Assembly (NCBI GenBank): GCA_963675135.1
Contig: OY776125.1
Coordinates: 22,184,565 to 22,248,564 of the forward strand
Reading direction: 5' to 3'
Source: Galeopsis tetrahit
Lineage: Eukaryota > Streptophyta > Magnoliopsida > Lamiales > Lamiaceae
Length of the DNA stretch: 64,000 nucleotides
Shown here: piece after piece, positions 47,482 to 59,334 of the stretch
Numbering within the stretch: the first letter of the stretch is position 1
Layout: every line of letters begins with the position of its first letter
Program-made: the position numbers and the translations under genes
The notes under the pieces: generated by a model
What the model was told of the DNA's origin: nothing
Database searches by the model: none
What the model saw: the letters and a program-made list of their open reading frames with translations, nothing else

Positions 47482-49953
47482 ATGTCTGCTTTCAACGTAA
47501 AGGTTGACAAATTCACTGGGAGAAATAGTTTTGGCCTATGGCAAATCAAGATGCGATCTCTGCTGAAGCAGCAGGGTTTGTGGGCGCCGCTATCAGGAAA
47601 ACCTAAATCTGAGGATGTAAATGAAGAAGAGTGGAATACCCTAGAAGAAAAGGCCCACTCGACTATCATGCTATGTCTGTCTGACGATGTTATCATCGAG
47701 GTTGCGGATCAGGAAACTGCCGATGGTCTCTGGAAAAAGTTAGAGAGTCTCTACATGACGAAGTCTCTAACCAACAAATTGCTTCTGAAGCAACGTATGT
47801 TCCGTTTACGCATGCAGGAAGGTACATCTCTTCGGGATCATCTAGATAAATTAAATAAAATTTTACTAGATTTGCGTAATATTGATGTTAAAGTAGAAGA
47901 TGAGGACGCTGCTTTAATTCTGTTAGTATCTTTGCCTGAATCGTATGAGAATTTTGTTGAATCGTTCATTACTGGGAAAGATACTCTGTCTCTGGAAGAT
48001 GTTCGATCTGCTCTCCACAGCAGAGAAGACCGTCAACAGGCAACTGGCTCGGCCACAGAAAATCAGGCATCGGGGCTGTATGTTACGGGTAAGGGACAAA
48101 AGAAATTTGGGAAGAAAACTGGGAAGCCGAATCAGAAAGGTTCAAAAGGTCCTAAACCCGATGACATCTGCAATTACTGTAAAGAACCAGGGCACTGGAA
48201 GAATGATTGTCCTAAGAAGAAAAGGAAGCAGGAGAAGAAAGATGGTGTCGGCGGTTCTGCAGCTGTTGCAGAAACTGATACAAATTCTGAAGATGATCTG
48301 GCCTTGGTTGTAGCTGGACAGTCACATCGTAATGATGTGTGGGTTCTTGATTCTGGGGCATCATACCACATTTGTCCTAACAGAGAGTTCTTCTCGACCT
48401 ATGAGCAGATAGATGGAGGAAATGTTACCATGGCTAACAGTGCTGCCTGCAAGGTGGTTGGGATTGGCTCAGTCAGGATACGGACACATGATGGGGTATT
48501 CTGCACCTTGGATGAAGTCAGGCATGTTCCACAGATGACGAAGAATCTGATATCTTTGAGTCTCCTTGACAGCAAGGGTTTCAGTTTCAAAGGTGAAGGT
48601 GGAGTTATGTATGTTTGTCAAGGTTCAAAGGTGGTTCTGACAGGCCTGAAACGTGGTACCTTATATTATCTGCGAGGTTCCACTGTGACAGGTTCTGCTA
48701 ATGTTGCATCATCTGAAGTTCAGACCATGGATATGACCAGGTTGTGGCATATGAGGCTCGGTCATATGGGAGAAAGAGGGATGCAGATTTTGTCAAAGCG
48801 GGATCTTCTTTCTGGGCATAAAGTGCAGAGTCTTGAATTCTGCGAACACTATGTATTTGGGAAGTTTCATCGCAGCAAGTTCCCAAAGAAGGCAGTTCAT
48901 CAGACCAAGGGGACTCTTGACTACATTCATATGGATTGTTGGGGTCCGTCACGTGTTGAGTCTATTGGAGGCCACAGATATTTTGTGTCTATTATTGATG
49001 ACTACTCAAGGATGACTTGGGTAATTATGATGAAAAACAAAAGTGAAGCTTTCAAGAAATTCAAGCAGTGGAAGGCGTTGGTAGAAAATCAGACTGGGAA
49101 GAAGATCAAGAGACTGCGAACTGATAATGGCCTGGAGTTCTGTTCGTCTGAGTTCAATGAGTTCTGCAAGGATGCAGGGATTGCTCGACACCACACTATC
49201 CGACATACACCGCAGCAGAATGGTGTGGCAGAGCGCATGAATCAGACATTGCTGGAGAGAGCGAGATGCATGCTCTCGAATGCTGGTTTGGCTAGAAAGT
49301 TCTGGGCAGAAGCAGTAAACACGGCGTGCTATCTGATCAACCGTGGCCCACACACTGGCATTGATTGCCAGACACCTTATGAGGTATGGTCTAATAAGCT
49401 TGCAGATTATTCTTTGTTGAAGGTTTTTGGCTGTACTGTTTACTATCATGTTAGTGAGTGTAAATTAGAACCAAGAGCTAAGAAGGGTATATTTGTTGGT
49501 TTCGGGGATGTAGTTAAGGGATATAGAATCTGGTCACCTTCAGAGAATAGAGTTATATTCAGTAGGAATGTGATTTTTGATGAGAATTCTATGCTTAACC
49601 CCATTGTGAAGTCTGTTTGTACAGAAAATTGTAGTAATGTTAAACAGGTGGAGCTGCAAGTCACTCTCGATGAGAGTAAATCACAACTCCAAGGTGGAGA
49701 AGATCAACATACTACTACTGAAAGTACAAGTTCTGATGTTCATCCAGAAGCTCGCCAGACAAGCATAGCTGTTGATAGAGCTAGGAGAACAGGCGTGAAG
49801 CCTCCTGTGCGGTACGATTTTGAGGATATGGTGACTTATGCATTACAAGTCGCTGACGAGGTGGAAGAGGAAGAACCATCTACAGGTGAACCATTCACCT
49901 ACAGAGAGGCTGTTTCATGCAGTGAGTCAGCCCAATGGCTCCCGTGGACGTAG
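47482..49953 (+). pseudogene. Truncated copia Gag-Pol polyprotein (gag, protease, integrase)
   Basis: 823 residues in one frame from ATG. In order: a gag segment (1 to about 220), the zinc knuckle CNYCKEPGHWKNDC (from 230), protease DSGA (D290), the GAG-preintegrase H-H-C-C domain (about 420-470), and the integrase core with D485, D548 and E584 (D,D35E spacing) ending in the GKKIKRLRTDNG … GVAERMNQ signatures. It is TNT1/Tork-like by resemblance. The second cysteine pair reads CEHY (residue 457 is Tyr instead of Cys), which should spoil zinc binding. The frame ends at SAQWLPWT because the RT-RNase H half is deleted and fused to LTR sequence. A full polyprotein would be about 1300-1400 residues. 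Confidence 0.93.
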
Positions 49954-50035
49954 CCAATTCATTGGTGAACCACGTAAATCACTTGTCTTCTTTACGTTTC
50001 TTGTTCATGCTCTATAATTCTATTCTGTCACAACA
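49941..50035 (+). repeat. 3' LTR remnant of the copia element
   Basis: 95 bp identical to 47311-47405 except one C/T difference near 50019. It joins the polyprotein directly at CCCGTGGACG. Confidence 0.93.
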
Positions 50036-50125
50036 AAAATTTTAACGTATTTGCCACGTGATGCACACTTGCACCCATACTACTATACTAGTGATTTTCG
50101 GAGGACTGGCGAGTACATCTAACAT

Positions 50126-51251
50126 GAGCGGATCCCCTGCTGGGCAGAGGAAACCAGCAGCCCCTGCAGTGCAATAAAACGGCACCGTTTAGGCTTTTTT
50201 TTTTTTTTTTTATAATTTTATGTTGTACACTAATTTGTTTGCTTTTTTTTTTTTTGGGGTTTATTTTTGTGGATTGTTTTTTGCTCGACTTTGTTCATTA
50301 CTTTTGAGTAAGACATTGAGTCGAACTTGAGTTCATAAAAATATTTCACTAATGTTGTGTAAGACATTGAGTCGAGCTTGAGTTCATAAAAAATTAAGCT
50401 CAATCGAGTAAAAGAAAAAAAAAATCGATCAAGTCGAGTTTCGAGTATTTGATATGAGTCAATACTTTAATTATAAACAAAACGTAAACAGTAAGGTAGT
50501 GTTCTGTCTCATTAATGGTTTCGTCTCACACAAAATATTATTTTCTCCGTTTTATAATTATTTGCACACTTATTTAATTTGTCTGTTCCACAATTATTTA
50601 CACGATTACTCTATTTGTCCGTCCTACAATTGTTTGCACACTCCACATTCAGAATATTCACATATTTACACAAAATGTCATTACTTTATTTATATATGTT
50701 TATAAAATTATCCTTCAACACCCCACTCTTTACATTTCACACGGAGGTAGTATATATATACTACCTCCGTCCGTAAAATTTTGATCACTTCTTTTTATAC
50801 ATGTTTTTTAAAAAATCATATTTTAATTATAAAAAAGATAAGTGGAATAACGAGTAAAGAATATTATTGGTAGATACTCAATCTTATTAATAAAGTAAAA
50901 AAAAAATACTAAAGTTAATTATTTAAATAAAATAAATATATTTTTTATGGACTCAAAAATAAAATTGAACAAGTTTTACTGGACAGAGAGAATATATTTT
51001 TTTTTAAAGTGTGCATATTTTATATTGCAAATACTTATGGAACGGGAGTATTTAAAGAGAAAAAAAAATCTCACCAAAGGAACAATTAGTCGAGCAAAAA
51101 ACAATCCACAAGAATAAACCCACTAAAAAAAAAGGCAAAAAAATTACTGTACAACATAAAATTATAAAAAAAAAAAAAAAAAGCCTAAACGGTGCCGTTT
51201 TATTGCACTGCAGGGGCTGCTGGTTTCCCCTGCCCAGCAGGGGATCCGCTC
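50126..51251. mobile_element. Element with long terminal inverted repeats (about 165 bp)
   Basis: 50126-50290 and 51089-51251 are inverted copies at roughly 95% identity, starting GAGCGGATCCCCTGCTGGGC and including AAAACGGCACCGTTT. Long inverted repeats suit a foldback or Mutator-like element. A target duplication could not be fixed because GAGTACATCTAACAT also recurs just outside both ends (50111 and 51272). The centre holds diverged MITE pieces (about 50500-50755, 50760-51045). Confidence 0.7.
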
Positions 51252-51634
51252 CCAACATTGTTCTAACTGGTGAGTACATCTAACATTGTTGGAGGGGCAA
51301 ATAAACTCACGCCTTTTGTTGGTATCCAATTGTTTTTTATGGGATAGACAAAATTGGCCCTCCAAACAACATGTGACCCCAAGGGCAATATTTCAAGTTT
51401 AAAATATGATTATGTAAAGTAATTAATTATATGTAGAATTCAAACAACATTTGATTTTATCAACAAACAACGCCCAGGTTACATAATAGTCACAAATCCA
51501 ACAACCATAAAAGAATGATGTGTATTCTTTTTTTCTACACTCAGTAATATCTAGTTTAACAGATATTTCAACAACTCAAGAGACTTGTTTTGAAAAGATT
51601 CTCGCATAACTTTGTCGAGTAAATAAATCGGAGG

Positions 51635-54276
51635 CTAGGGCATGGGTGGTCCAGGTCGAGTATTCAAGAGAGGCTGAAGAGCTTTTACTACAATGCTCAT
51701 GTTGGGACGAAAATCTGCTTCATATTGGACACACAGCGCAGCAACTGCAGCCATCTGTTTTAAGCATTCATTGCATTCCGGTCACACACCACATACATAA
51801 AACTGTAATCCAGTTTAAACTTTAGAAAAGTTACCTTTGCTACTGCCTTAGGGGGGTATTCCGCGTTCAGTCTAGCATCAACACACTGCTTTACCTTGTC
51901 CTCACTTAGCTTTGGTGTTGCCTGATTTACCAAAGTGCCCATTAATAAGTTAGGTACAGATGGAAACACGACTAAATGGGAATGGGAATGGGCACGAGCA
52001 TACCCATGTGACAAGACTCTGCTGTCCCCTTGGGAGTGTATGATCTACTGGTTTACGCCCAGTCAAGAGTTCCAGGAGCACCACACCGAAACTATAAACA
52101 TCACTCTTTGAACTCAGCTGTCCAGTCATTGCGTATCTATCACAAGAAAATTTCAGTAATAATATACCATCAAATATTCAAGTTAATTAGTAGGTAGATT
52201 TATTCACATACTCGGGGGCATGATAACCGAATGTCCCAAGAACACGAGTGGAATGAAGGCGGGCTGCCATATCAGGTGCTTGATTAGACAAATCAAAATC
52301 TGCAATCTTGGAAACATCATCATCAAAAAGCAAGACATTGCTCGACTTGATATCACGATGGATGATATGAGGTTGTGCCTTCTCATGCAAGTACTCCAGT
52401 CCTCTTGCAGCCCCAACAGCTATTTTAACTCTTTGGCCCCATGTAAGAACTGGACCTGGTTGTGCACCTTTCACACCTTTTCGTCCTATATTAACACCTA
52501 AATTAGTTTCCTATCTCAAATAATAATACACTATAACAACTTAACAAGTAAATAAAATTAAATTGGGTAACAAACTAACACTTATTTTACAAATGAAATA
52601 TGCCTAATTAAGGCTGTTTTTTTTTTAATTCGCGGGTCGCAAGCAACATATCCGGGTATCCCAACTCTTTCACGGGTCGCAAGCAGCTTATCCCAAATAT
52701 GTGTTACTACAAGGGAAAATCTTTAATTAATTATAATTATTGTCTCTTTCCTTAAATATTCTTTAAATATGGTTTTTTCATGTTCTATATGTTTGTTTTA
52801 CATCTCTTTAATCAGTCTAATGACGTTTGTTCATACAATAACACACATTTTCCCTTAGGGGATGTTTGTTTTGGGATTTTGAAATCCGAATTTCAAAATC
52901 TAGTGGATTTCAAAATCCTAATGCTTTTTATGTTTTGTGTTTGTTTTGGGATTTAAGTAGGGTAGGATTTAACTTTATAGTATAGAATGATAGGTGTTTA
53001 TAGGTATCTATATAGGGTTTGTAGGTATTTATAGGGTTGACTTTTGTAGGTATTTATAGGGTTGACTTTTGTAGGGTTTATAGGTATTTGTAGAGTAGGA
53101 TTTTAAAATTCTAAATCTAAATCCCAAACTAGAACATTTCTCATCCCAAAACAAACATCCCCTTAAAATAACATCTTTTGTTCATGTAGTAACACAATTT
53201 TTCATTATTACTATATGGGTAAGTACGAGTTATTGACACTTGCCCACACAATAAAACATACTTACTCATATAGTAACACATAATAACATATTTTGACTTT
53301 GCAGAAACACAAGACCTGAGAGAGAAAGAATTTGTTTTGCCTATGCAAGATTTTTTTGGAAGATATATTTGACTCACATTGGACCCATGATTTTTTTGCC
53401 CCATTTGCCTTAATAATTAGCTATATTTCATTTTAAGTTTTTGCGAATGAAATTTACATTCAACCTACGAATCGAGTAATCAAAGAACTGCAATCAAGAT
53501 CAGCAACGCACAAAAAACAACAACACACAATTTAAAACTTTAAAAGGAGAGGGTTCGGCAGAATACTTCAGGCAAAACTCACCATGGAGAATGTCATGTA
53601 GGGAGCCATTTGGAGCATACTCATAAGCCAGAATTCGAAGGCCACCATCTACACAATAACCTTGTAGCCCAACCACGTTTTCATGCTTTAGCCTTGATAC
53701 CATAGAGACCTGAAAAAATGTACATTATGCAACACCGTCTTTATGGAAACCTTCAATCTACATCAATAGAGTCAAACAAACCTGTGATAAAAATTCTTGT
53801 TCAGGCTGCTTGCTAGAATCTAACTTTTTAATTGCTGCAGCCTGTCCGCTTTTCAGGACTCCATGGTACACCCTTCCGTATGATCCCTCACCGATCAGTG
53901 ACTTTGAACCAAAATTATCTGTAATGTCCTTTAATTCATCTACACCAATTGACGGGACAGCAATTGGCTGCATGGCAACAGTCTGTTTGTCCTTTTGTGC
54001 TATTTCGGTGGCACGATAGCCTGCAGGGTTGCCTACACAAATCCTCAGTTAAGTATAATTATGGGAACCACAATCCATGCCATTTAATTTGACAACTTGC
54101 TACGCTTAATTAGCACACGTGATGGAATCGTTAACTTAACTTCGTTCAAGTGAAAATGAACAAAAAAACTTGAATTGAATATAGAAAGCCTCACCTGCAG
54201 GGTGGGTTGTCATGTATTGTCCATTACCAGAACCCTTATGCATGTCATCTTCGTCACAACAACCGAAGCAACTCAT
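51635..54276 (-). CDS. PTI1: PTI1-like receptor-like cytoplasmic kinase (RLCK VIII)
   Basis: A cytoplasmic Ser/Thr kinase of the tomato Pto-interacting 1 family, acting downstream of OXI1/AGC kinases in oxidative-stress and defence signalling. Seven exons join in phase: 54276-54195, 54032-53782, 53709-53583, 52485-52212, 52136-52004, 51921-51835 and 51754-51635. They encode 357 residues, which is the usual length. Features: N-terminal MSCFGCC (likely S-acylated cysteines for membrane attachment), glycine loop GEGSYG (75-80), K96, HRD (196-198), ADFDLSNQ with DFD (216-218) in place of DFG as is typical of this family, and the GTFGYHAPEY P+1 segment. Exon 2 has alternative in-frame acceptors (TAG at 54033 and CAG 12 bases on). 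Intron 3 is about 1.1 kb and holds transposon debris. A 5' UTR intron (54288-54871) is likely. Confidence 0.96.
52615..53290. mobile_element. Nested MITEs in intron 3 of the PTI1-like gene
   Basis: An outer unit with TTCGCGGGTCGCAAGCA at 52629 and TGTTACTACA-type repeats is split by 52858-53162. That inner MITE (305 bp) has ends GGGGATGTTTGTTTTGGGAT and the exact inverse ATCCCAAAACAAACATCCCC, with TTA duplications at 52855-52857 and 53163-53165 (PIF/Harbinger type). Confidence 0.85.
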
Positions 54277-54287
54277 GATTTCCTATT

Positions 54288-55948
54288 CTAAAGTCGAAAA
54301 ACACATTAGAAGACAATCACAAGCCATCATGATGCATAAACAACTATATTATGTGGCTGTAAGAAAAGGGCTATATTATTAAGACACAAGAATCATCAAA
54401 ATCAACCTCAGAACTAGATCCAGAGTTCTTAATTACGCCATTTTCCAATATGAAGGAGAAATTATATGGTTGTGCAATCGAATCTAAGTTAGTAATAAAT
54501 TCTCTATGTACAAAACAAGTCATAAATGAGAAATTTGTGCAGTAAATACAAAATTCAGAGACAACAATAAAGCAGAATGTGAAAAGCGTTTCCTTTTGCA
54601 AGACAACCAGAATTTCGTGTTAAGGGCCAAAAGCAAGTCCAACTAAACCAAGAAACAAGTAATAACAAAGCCCCTTATCACGAAATTATATGATCCATCA
54701 GAAAGCAAAGAGTTTGAATTAACAATTAGAAATTCCAAGAAAATTCTTCAGTAGAGATGAAAAGTTCAAACCTTTAAGGTCAATTATCCTTTTGGAGAGA
54801 GAAATTGAGAAACCCAGAACAGAATTACAAACAATCAAAGAGGGTGACCTAAATTCAGAGAGACGTCTCACCTTTTGGGCAAGAAAAGGAGGAGAGAGTA
54901 ACTGCTGAAGATTAGATTAGATGCTTCAAATGTTAAGAGTTGAAGAAAGGGGAAAGCGCGTAGATTACGGTTACTAGTACTATTATTTCTTAAAATGTTT
55001 ATGAAAATGGTTTTACTAGACAAACATATTCAAGAGAGAAATTAGTGGTTTTCTTTTTCTTCTCATTTTAAGACAAATAGTATAATTTAATTATAATGTT
55101 TTAATACTTAAAAATGAATATTGTATTAATTTGTAAACTTTTTTTTATAAAAATATCTGTCTTCTTTTCTAGTTGTGCTGTCTCAGGCTTTGACTAGGTT
55201 GCAGCTGTACAATAAAGAAAGGAACCAAAAAGACTATAGTATAATATGACCAAGTTTTTCTTGTAATTACACTTCACATTCCTTTCTCATTCAACACCTC
55301 TTTCTGAAACAAAGTAGTAATTTTTTACTATATTTTTTTTGTTGGGCACATATGATCATGTGCTGAAATGTAAAATGTTTATATTTTTTTATTAGTATTA
55401 TGCACATAAAAAGATATTATGAAACATAGTTATTGAAATGAATTAAATTAGAAGATAAAGGACAGTATATATTCATGCATATTTGTAACCACAAACACAC
55501 AACTCTGCATTTGGGCGAAAGAGCAGATTAAAATACAGAGTTCAATTAATTTAGTTCGGCGTCACATGCGTTATGGAAAAATAATGTTGGATGTGGTATT
55601 TTAAATCAACTTTTGTAATACAAAATAATGATCGCCCGATTTAAAAAAAAAATGCTTTTGACTTGTATCTTTTTAGTTCTTTTGGACACTGTTTATAAAT
55701 CGGAGTATATAATTTTTTATTTTATTTTATCATTATCGCTTTTGACCTGGCTAATTATTTTTTTTTTAATTATGTTTAAAGATTGATTGAGTCGTGGACC
55801 TGGCTGGCTTATGGGTTTTATTTATCTGTCCCAATCATTGTCTCATTTTAATAATCCCACACCCTCTATACTACAGACATCATCTGAATTACAGTACAAG
55901 GTTTTAACCAGAAATAAAAAATCTGAATTAGATTGAGCCTGCGAAACA
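54288..55948. other. 5' region of the PTI1-like gene and intergenic DNA
   Basis: 54872 to about 54950 is a probable 5' UTR exon (donor AAAAG/GTGAGACG on the minus strand). Beyond that, 55000-55948 is AT-rich with no gene seen. Confidence 0.4.
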
Positions 55949-56224
55949 GTAAAGAAAGGGCCAGGCTATATACCCCTCCATACTTGTTAAGTTATTAATT
56001 TAATATTCATATAAAATATACAATTCACAATTTTATAAAATGTAAATTAGATAGATACACTCCCTCTAAATTCTAAAAATCTAATCATAACTCTAATTTT
56101 TGCAGCTACCACCCCACACGGTTGTTGTCTCCGCCAACTCCCACCGCCATCTTCTCCGACAATACCAAAATCAAAAGTCCAACAAAGATCTAACATAAAT
56201 TACCCAAACAAAAAAAATCACATA

Positions 56225-56534
56225 TTCCCTCCGTTCCACTATAAGTTTTCATTTTGATATCCCACTATAAGTTTTATATTCCATTTTTTGCATATTATTT
56301 TCTCTTTTACCAATTGGATTGGTCCCCCGGGATTAGTCGGTCCAAGGACCGGATATCCGAGACTTAAAAAAAAAAAACTTATACTTTATTTATTATTTTA
56401 TTATACTTCATCTCATACTCTTCTATTATTTTCTCTCTCACCATCACATCACTTGTACTACATCTATTATTTTATCATATTTCTTACTCAAAACATCCAA
56501 AAGAAAGGGGAAACTTATAACGGGACGGAGGGAG
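56225..56534. mobile_element. Stowaway-like MITE carrying a SINE tail
   Basis: Ends TTCCCTCCGTTCCACTATAA and the inverse TTATAACGGGACGGAGGGAG, with TA borders. Inside at about 56315-56378 is CCGGGATTAGTCGG … CCGGATATCCGAG followed by an A-run, as at the 3' end of tRNA-derived SINEs. Confidence 0.75.
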
Positions 56535-57077
56535 TAACATTTTTTCGTCAAACCAGTGTCGATCGACACTGATTTGTCAAAAATAAGGTATATGATCGAC
56601 AATATTGTGTCGAAAAAACACACTCTCGTCGACAAGTTTTCGCTGAAAGAAAAAAAAATTGAAATAGTTAGTGCTGGAAAAGAAACACTCTCGTAGAGTG
56701 TATATTTTTTAACACTCTATGTCAAAAAAAAAATGCGAGTAGGGTTTAGGCAATGCGACGGCGCCGTAGCCGGCTGGGCGAAGGAGGGATGACGTTGGCG
56801 TCGATTTGTTGCATAAATTAAAGAAAAAAAGAGTGAGGAGGGACGACTCGAGTGGGGGGAAGGCAGGGCGACGACGTCGCGAGGAAGGAGGCATCGCCGC
56901 TGCTATGTTACAAAAATGAGGGTGGTTGTGCTAAGGAAGGAAGATGGTGGACGGTGTCGCGATGTTGCAGGGATGGATACGTGTGGCTGCGGGCCACCGA
57001 CGGCTACGAGCGGCGACGACGATGTGTTGAAGGAGAGAAGATGAAGAAGAATGTGGGAGTAGGGAGGAAAAATATTA

Positions 57078-57350
57078 CTCCCATCGTCCCGGAAGTGTTT
57101 GCACCACAAAGTGGTCACACTTATTAAGAAAAAAAGTGTAACGAGTGGAGTGTTGAGGGATAATTTTGTAAATGTATACGAATAAAGTAAAGAGAGTGGT
57201 TGAAATAAGTGTAAAAGTAATGACATTTTGTATAAATATGCGAATTTTGTGAGGATGGGATTTGTGAAAAAACTTCATTTTTAGAAAATGCAAACAATTG
57301 TGGGACGGACGAATAATGAAATAGTGTAAACAATTGTAAGATAGGGGAAG
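57078..57350. mobile_element. Stowaway-like MITE, relative of 20725-20995
   Basis: Shares GTGTTTGCACCA, GTAATGACATTTTGTRTAAA and CAAACAATTGTGGGACG with the copy at 20725-20995. TA borders are present and the right end has drifted (GGGGAAG). Confidence 0.85.
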
Positions 57351-57679
57351 TAGGATTTTTAGGAGTACATTTAATATGGACATTTTTTTAGATAAAATTG
57401 TATATTAGGTATTTTAGGGAGAGTACATCTAACATAAGCGATTTTGAGGGGAGTACATGAATTGGGGGTATATTTAACAAGTATGGAGGGGTATATAGCC
57501 TGGCCCGTAAAGAAAATGGGCCTAAAAGATATTTCCTAAATGGGTCTCAATTTGGGCCTGGCCCGTGGACAAATTTTTCCGATTTTTTGAACCTGCAGCT
57601 TCATCCATTCGTCTCCGTTGTTGAATTGAATTACGGTTACCAACACCATAGATACAGATTAACGCTCGAACATCGATCA

Positions 57680-59334
57680 ATGGCGGCTACCTTTCACCTC
57701 TCTCTTTCCTCCTCCTTCCTCCCCTCTCCACTCCCCGCCGCCAACACCAAAACCACAGCACCTCCGCCACTCCGCCGACTCCTTATCTCCTCCTCCTCCA
57801 CCACCGCCCCATCCAAGAAAAAGCACTGGAAAATTGGGGAATATCCCGGTCTCACTCAAACACCCACTCCAAAATTCTCCAGCAAGAGAACGCCTATTAA
57901 GAACATCAAGAAAAAGCTGGATAAGAAGAATAAAGCCAGTGCCTGGGTTAGTACAGTAACTGAAGCTCTCTCCGAAGCCATTCAAAAGAAGCAATGGCTC
58001 CGCGCCCTTCAGGTTTTATTCCTCATTTTGAATATTTTTCAATTTCCCCCTTCCTCTGCTATTTTCCGGAAAAACAACTCTACTTAATGACAACCATTTG
58101 GATCGCTGTAATGCTTTAGTAGTTGTTGTGGAAGAATTTGCTTTAATTTTCTAGGTATTTGATCATAAATCGAACAATTCAATCCCTTTAGGTATTTGAG
58201 ATGCTAAAGCAGCAACCATTTTACCAACCAAAAGAAGGGACATATATGAGGCTCCTTGTTCTTCTTGGGAGATCTGGACAACCCGGACAAGCCTGCCAGC
58301 TGTTCGATGAAATGCTTGAACAAGGGTTGGACCCAACCCCAGAGCTATACACGGCAATGCTTGATGCGTGTTGCAGGAGCAATCTGATTGATAGAGCCTT
58401 TTCAATTCTTGAACAAATGAAGGCTCAGCCTCTTTGCCAGCCTGATGTCTATACCTATAGTATATTGATTAAGGCTTGCATTGATGCTTCTCGTTTTGAA
58501 CTGGTTGAGTCCCTCTACAATGAAATGGCTGAAAGATTAATTACTCCGAATACCGTTACTCAAAATATAGTGCTGAGTGGTTATGGAAAGGCTGGGAAAT
58601 ATGCAGAGATGGAGAAGGTTTTTTTGGGGATGCTTGACAGCACGACTTGCCCTCCCGACGTATGGACTATGAATACGATTATCAGCTTGTTTGGAAATGA
58701 CGGTCAGATTGAAATGATGGAGAAATGGTATGAAAAGTTTAGAGATTTTGGAATTGAGCCAGAAACACGCACTTTTAACATCCTGATTGGTGCTTATGGT
58801 AAGAAAAAGATGTATGATAAGATGTCAGCTGTGATGGAGTACATGCGCAAGCTTTCATTTCCATGGACAACTTCAACCTATAACAATGTAATTGAGGCAT
58901 TTTCAGATGTTGGTGATGCAAAACACATGGAGGACACGTTTGATCAGATGCGCGGGGAAGGAATTAAGGTGGACACTAAGACCTTGTGTTGTGTCATAAG
59001 AGGTTATGCGAATGCTGGCCTTTTTCATAAAGTTATCAGCACTGTTCAGTTGGCTGGAAAATTGGAGATACCTGAGAACACCTCTTTCTTTAATGCAGTC
59101 ATATATGCTTGTTCAAAGGCGGAGGATTTAATAGAGATGGAGAGAGTTTTCAAGAGAATGAAGGATAAGTTATGCCAACCAGATTCCACGACTTACTCGA
59201 TAATGATGGATGCTTATAGAAAGGTAGGCATGAATGACAAGGTGTATGATCTTGAGCAAGAAAAGCAGATTAAGATTTCCAAAGAATACAAAGATGCTGA
59301 AATGGAGGCCACCAGTAAAGAATCATCCGTCTGA
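57680..59334 (+). CDS. EMB2750: Plastid-type pentatricopeptide repeat protein, EMB2750/AtPPR2-like
   Basis: A P-class PPR protein of 491 residues from two exons (57680-58012 and 58192-59334, phase 0). Residues 1 to about 45 are Ser/Thr/Pro/Ala-rich with few acids, as in a chloroplast transit peptide. A basic segment TPIKNIKKKLDKKNKASAWV follows, then about ten 35-residue repeats (for example QPDVYTYSILIKACIDASRF, EPETRTFNILIGAYGKKKMY). FYQPKEGTYMRLLVLLGRSG and NTVTQNIVLSGYGKAGKY closely resemble Arabidopsis At3g06430, whose product is reported to bind plastid 23S rRNA and to be needed for embryo development. RNA binding in plastids is therefore likely by homology. No PLS-class E or DYW domain is present. 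A decoy acceptor (TCTAG/GTATTTGA, 58154) would give a premature stop. Confidence 0.92.

Larger units (their letters stand above)
47133..50035 (+). mobile_element. Ty1/copia retrotransposon, deletion derivative
   Basis: Perfect 5-bp duplication AAAAT at 47128-47132 and 50036-50040, and ends TGTTG…CAACA. A complete 5' LTR (273 bp), a Met-tRNA primer-binding site, and gag-protease-integrase are present. Reverse transcriptase, RNase H and the first two thirds of the 3' LTR are missing. The retained 95 bp of 3' LTR differs from the 5' LTR at one base, so insertion was recent. Confidence 0.96.
55958..57506. mobile_element. Mutator-like element 2 of the TATATACCCC family
   Basis: Target duplication GTAAAGAAA at 55949-55957 and 57507-57515. 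Ends GGGCCAGGCTATATACCCC and its inverse, continuing through TCCATACTTGTTAA. Cargo includes a GTCGAC/GATCGAC segment (56545-56640), a GC-rich part (56740-57060), and two MITEs inserted in it (56225-56534, 57078-57350). No transposase is present. Confidence 0.93.

Noticed and set aside
48833..49664. Frames on both strands within the copia polyprotein
   Set aside because: Shadows of the integrase-coding frame.
58163..58405. Minus-strand frame opposite the PPR gene
   Set aside because: Shadow of a well-supported plus-strand coding exon.
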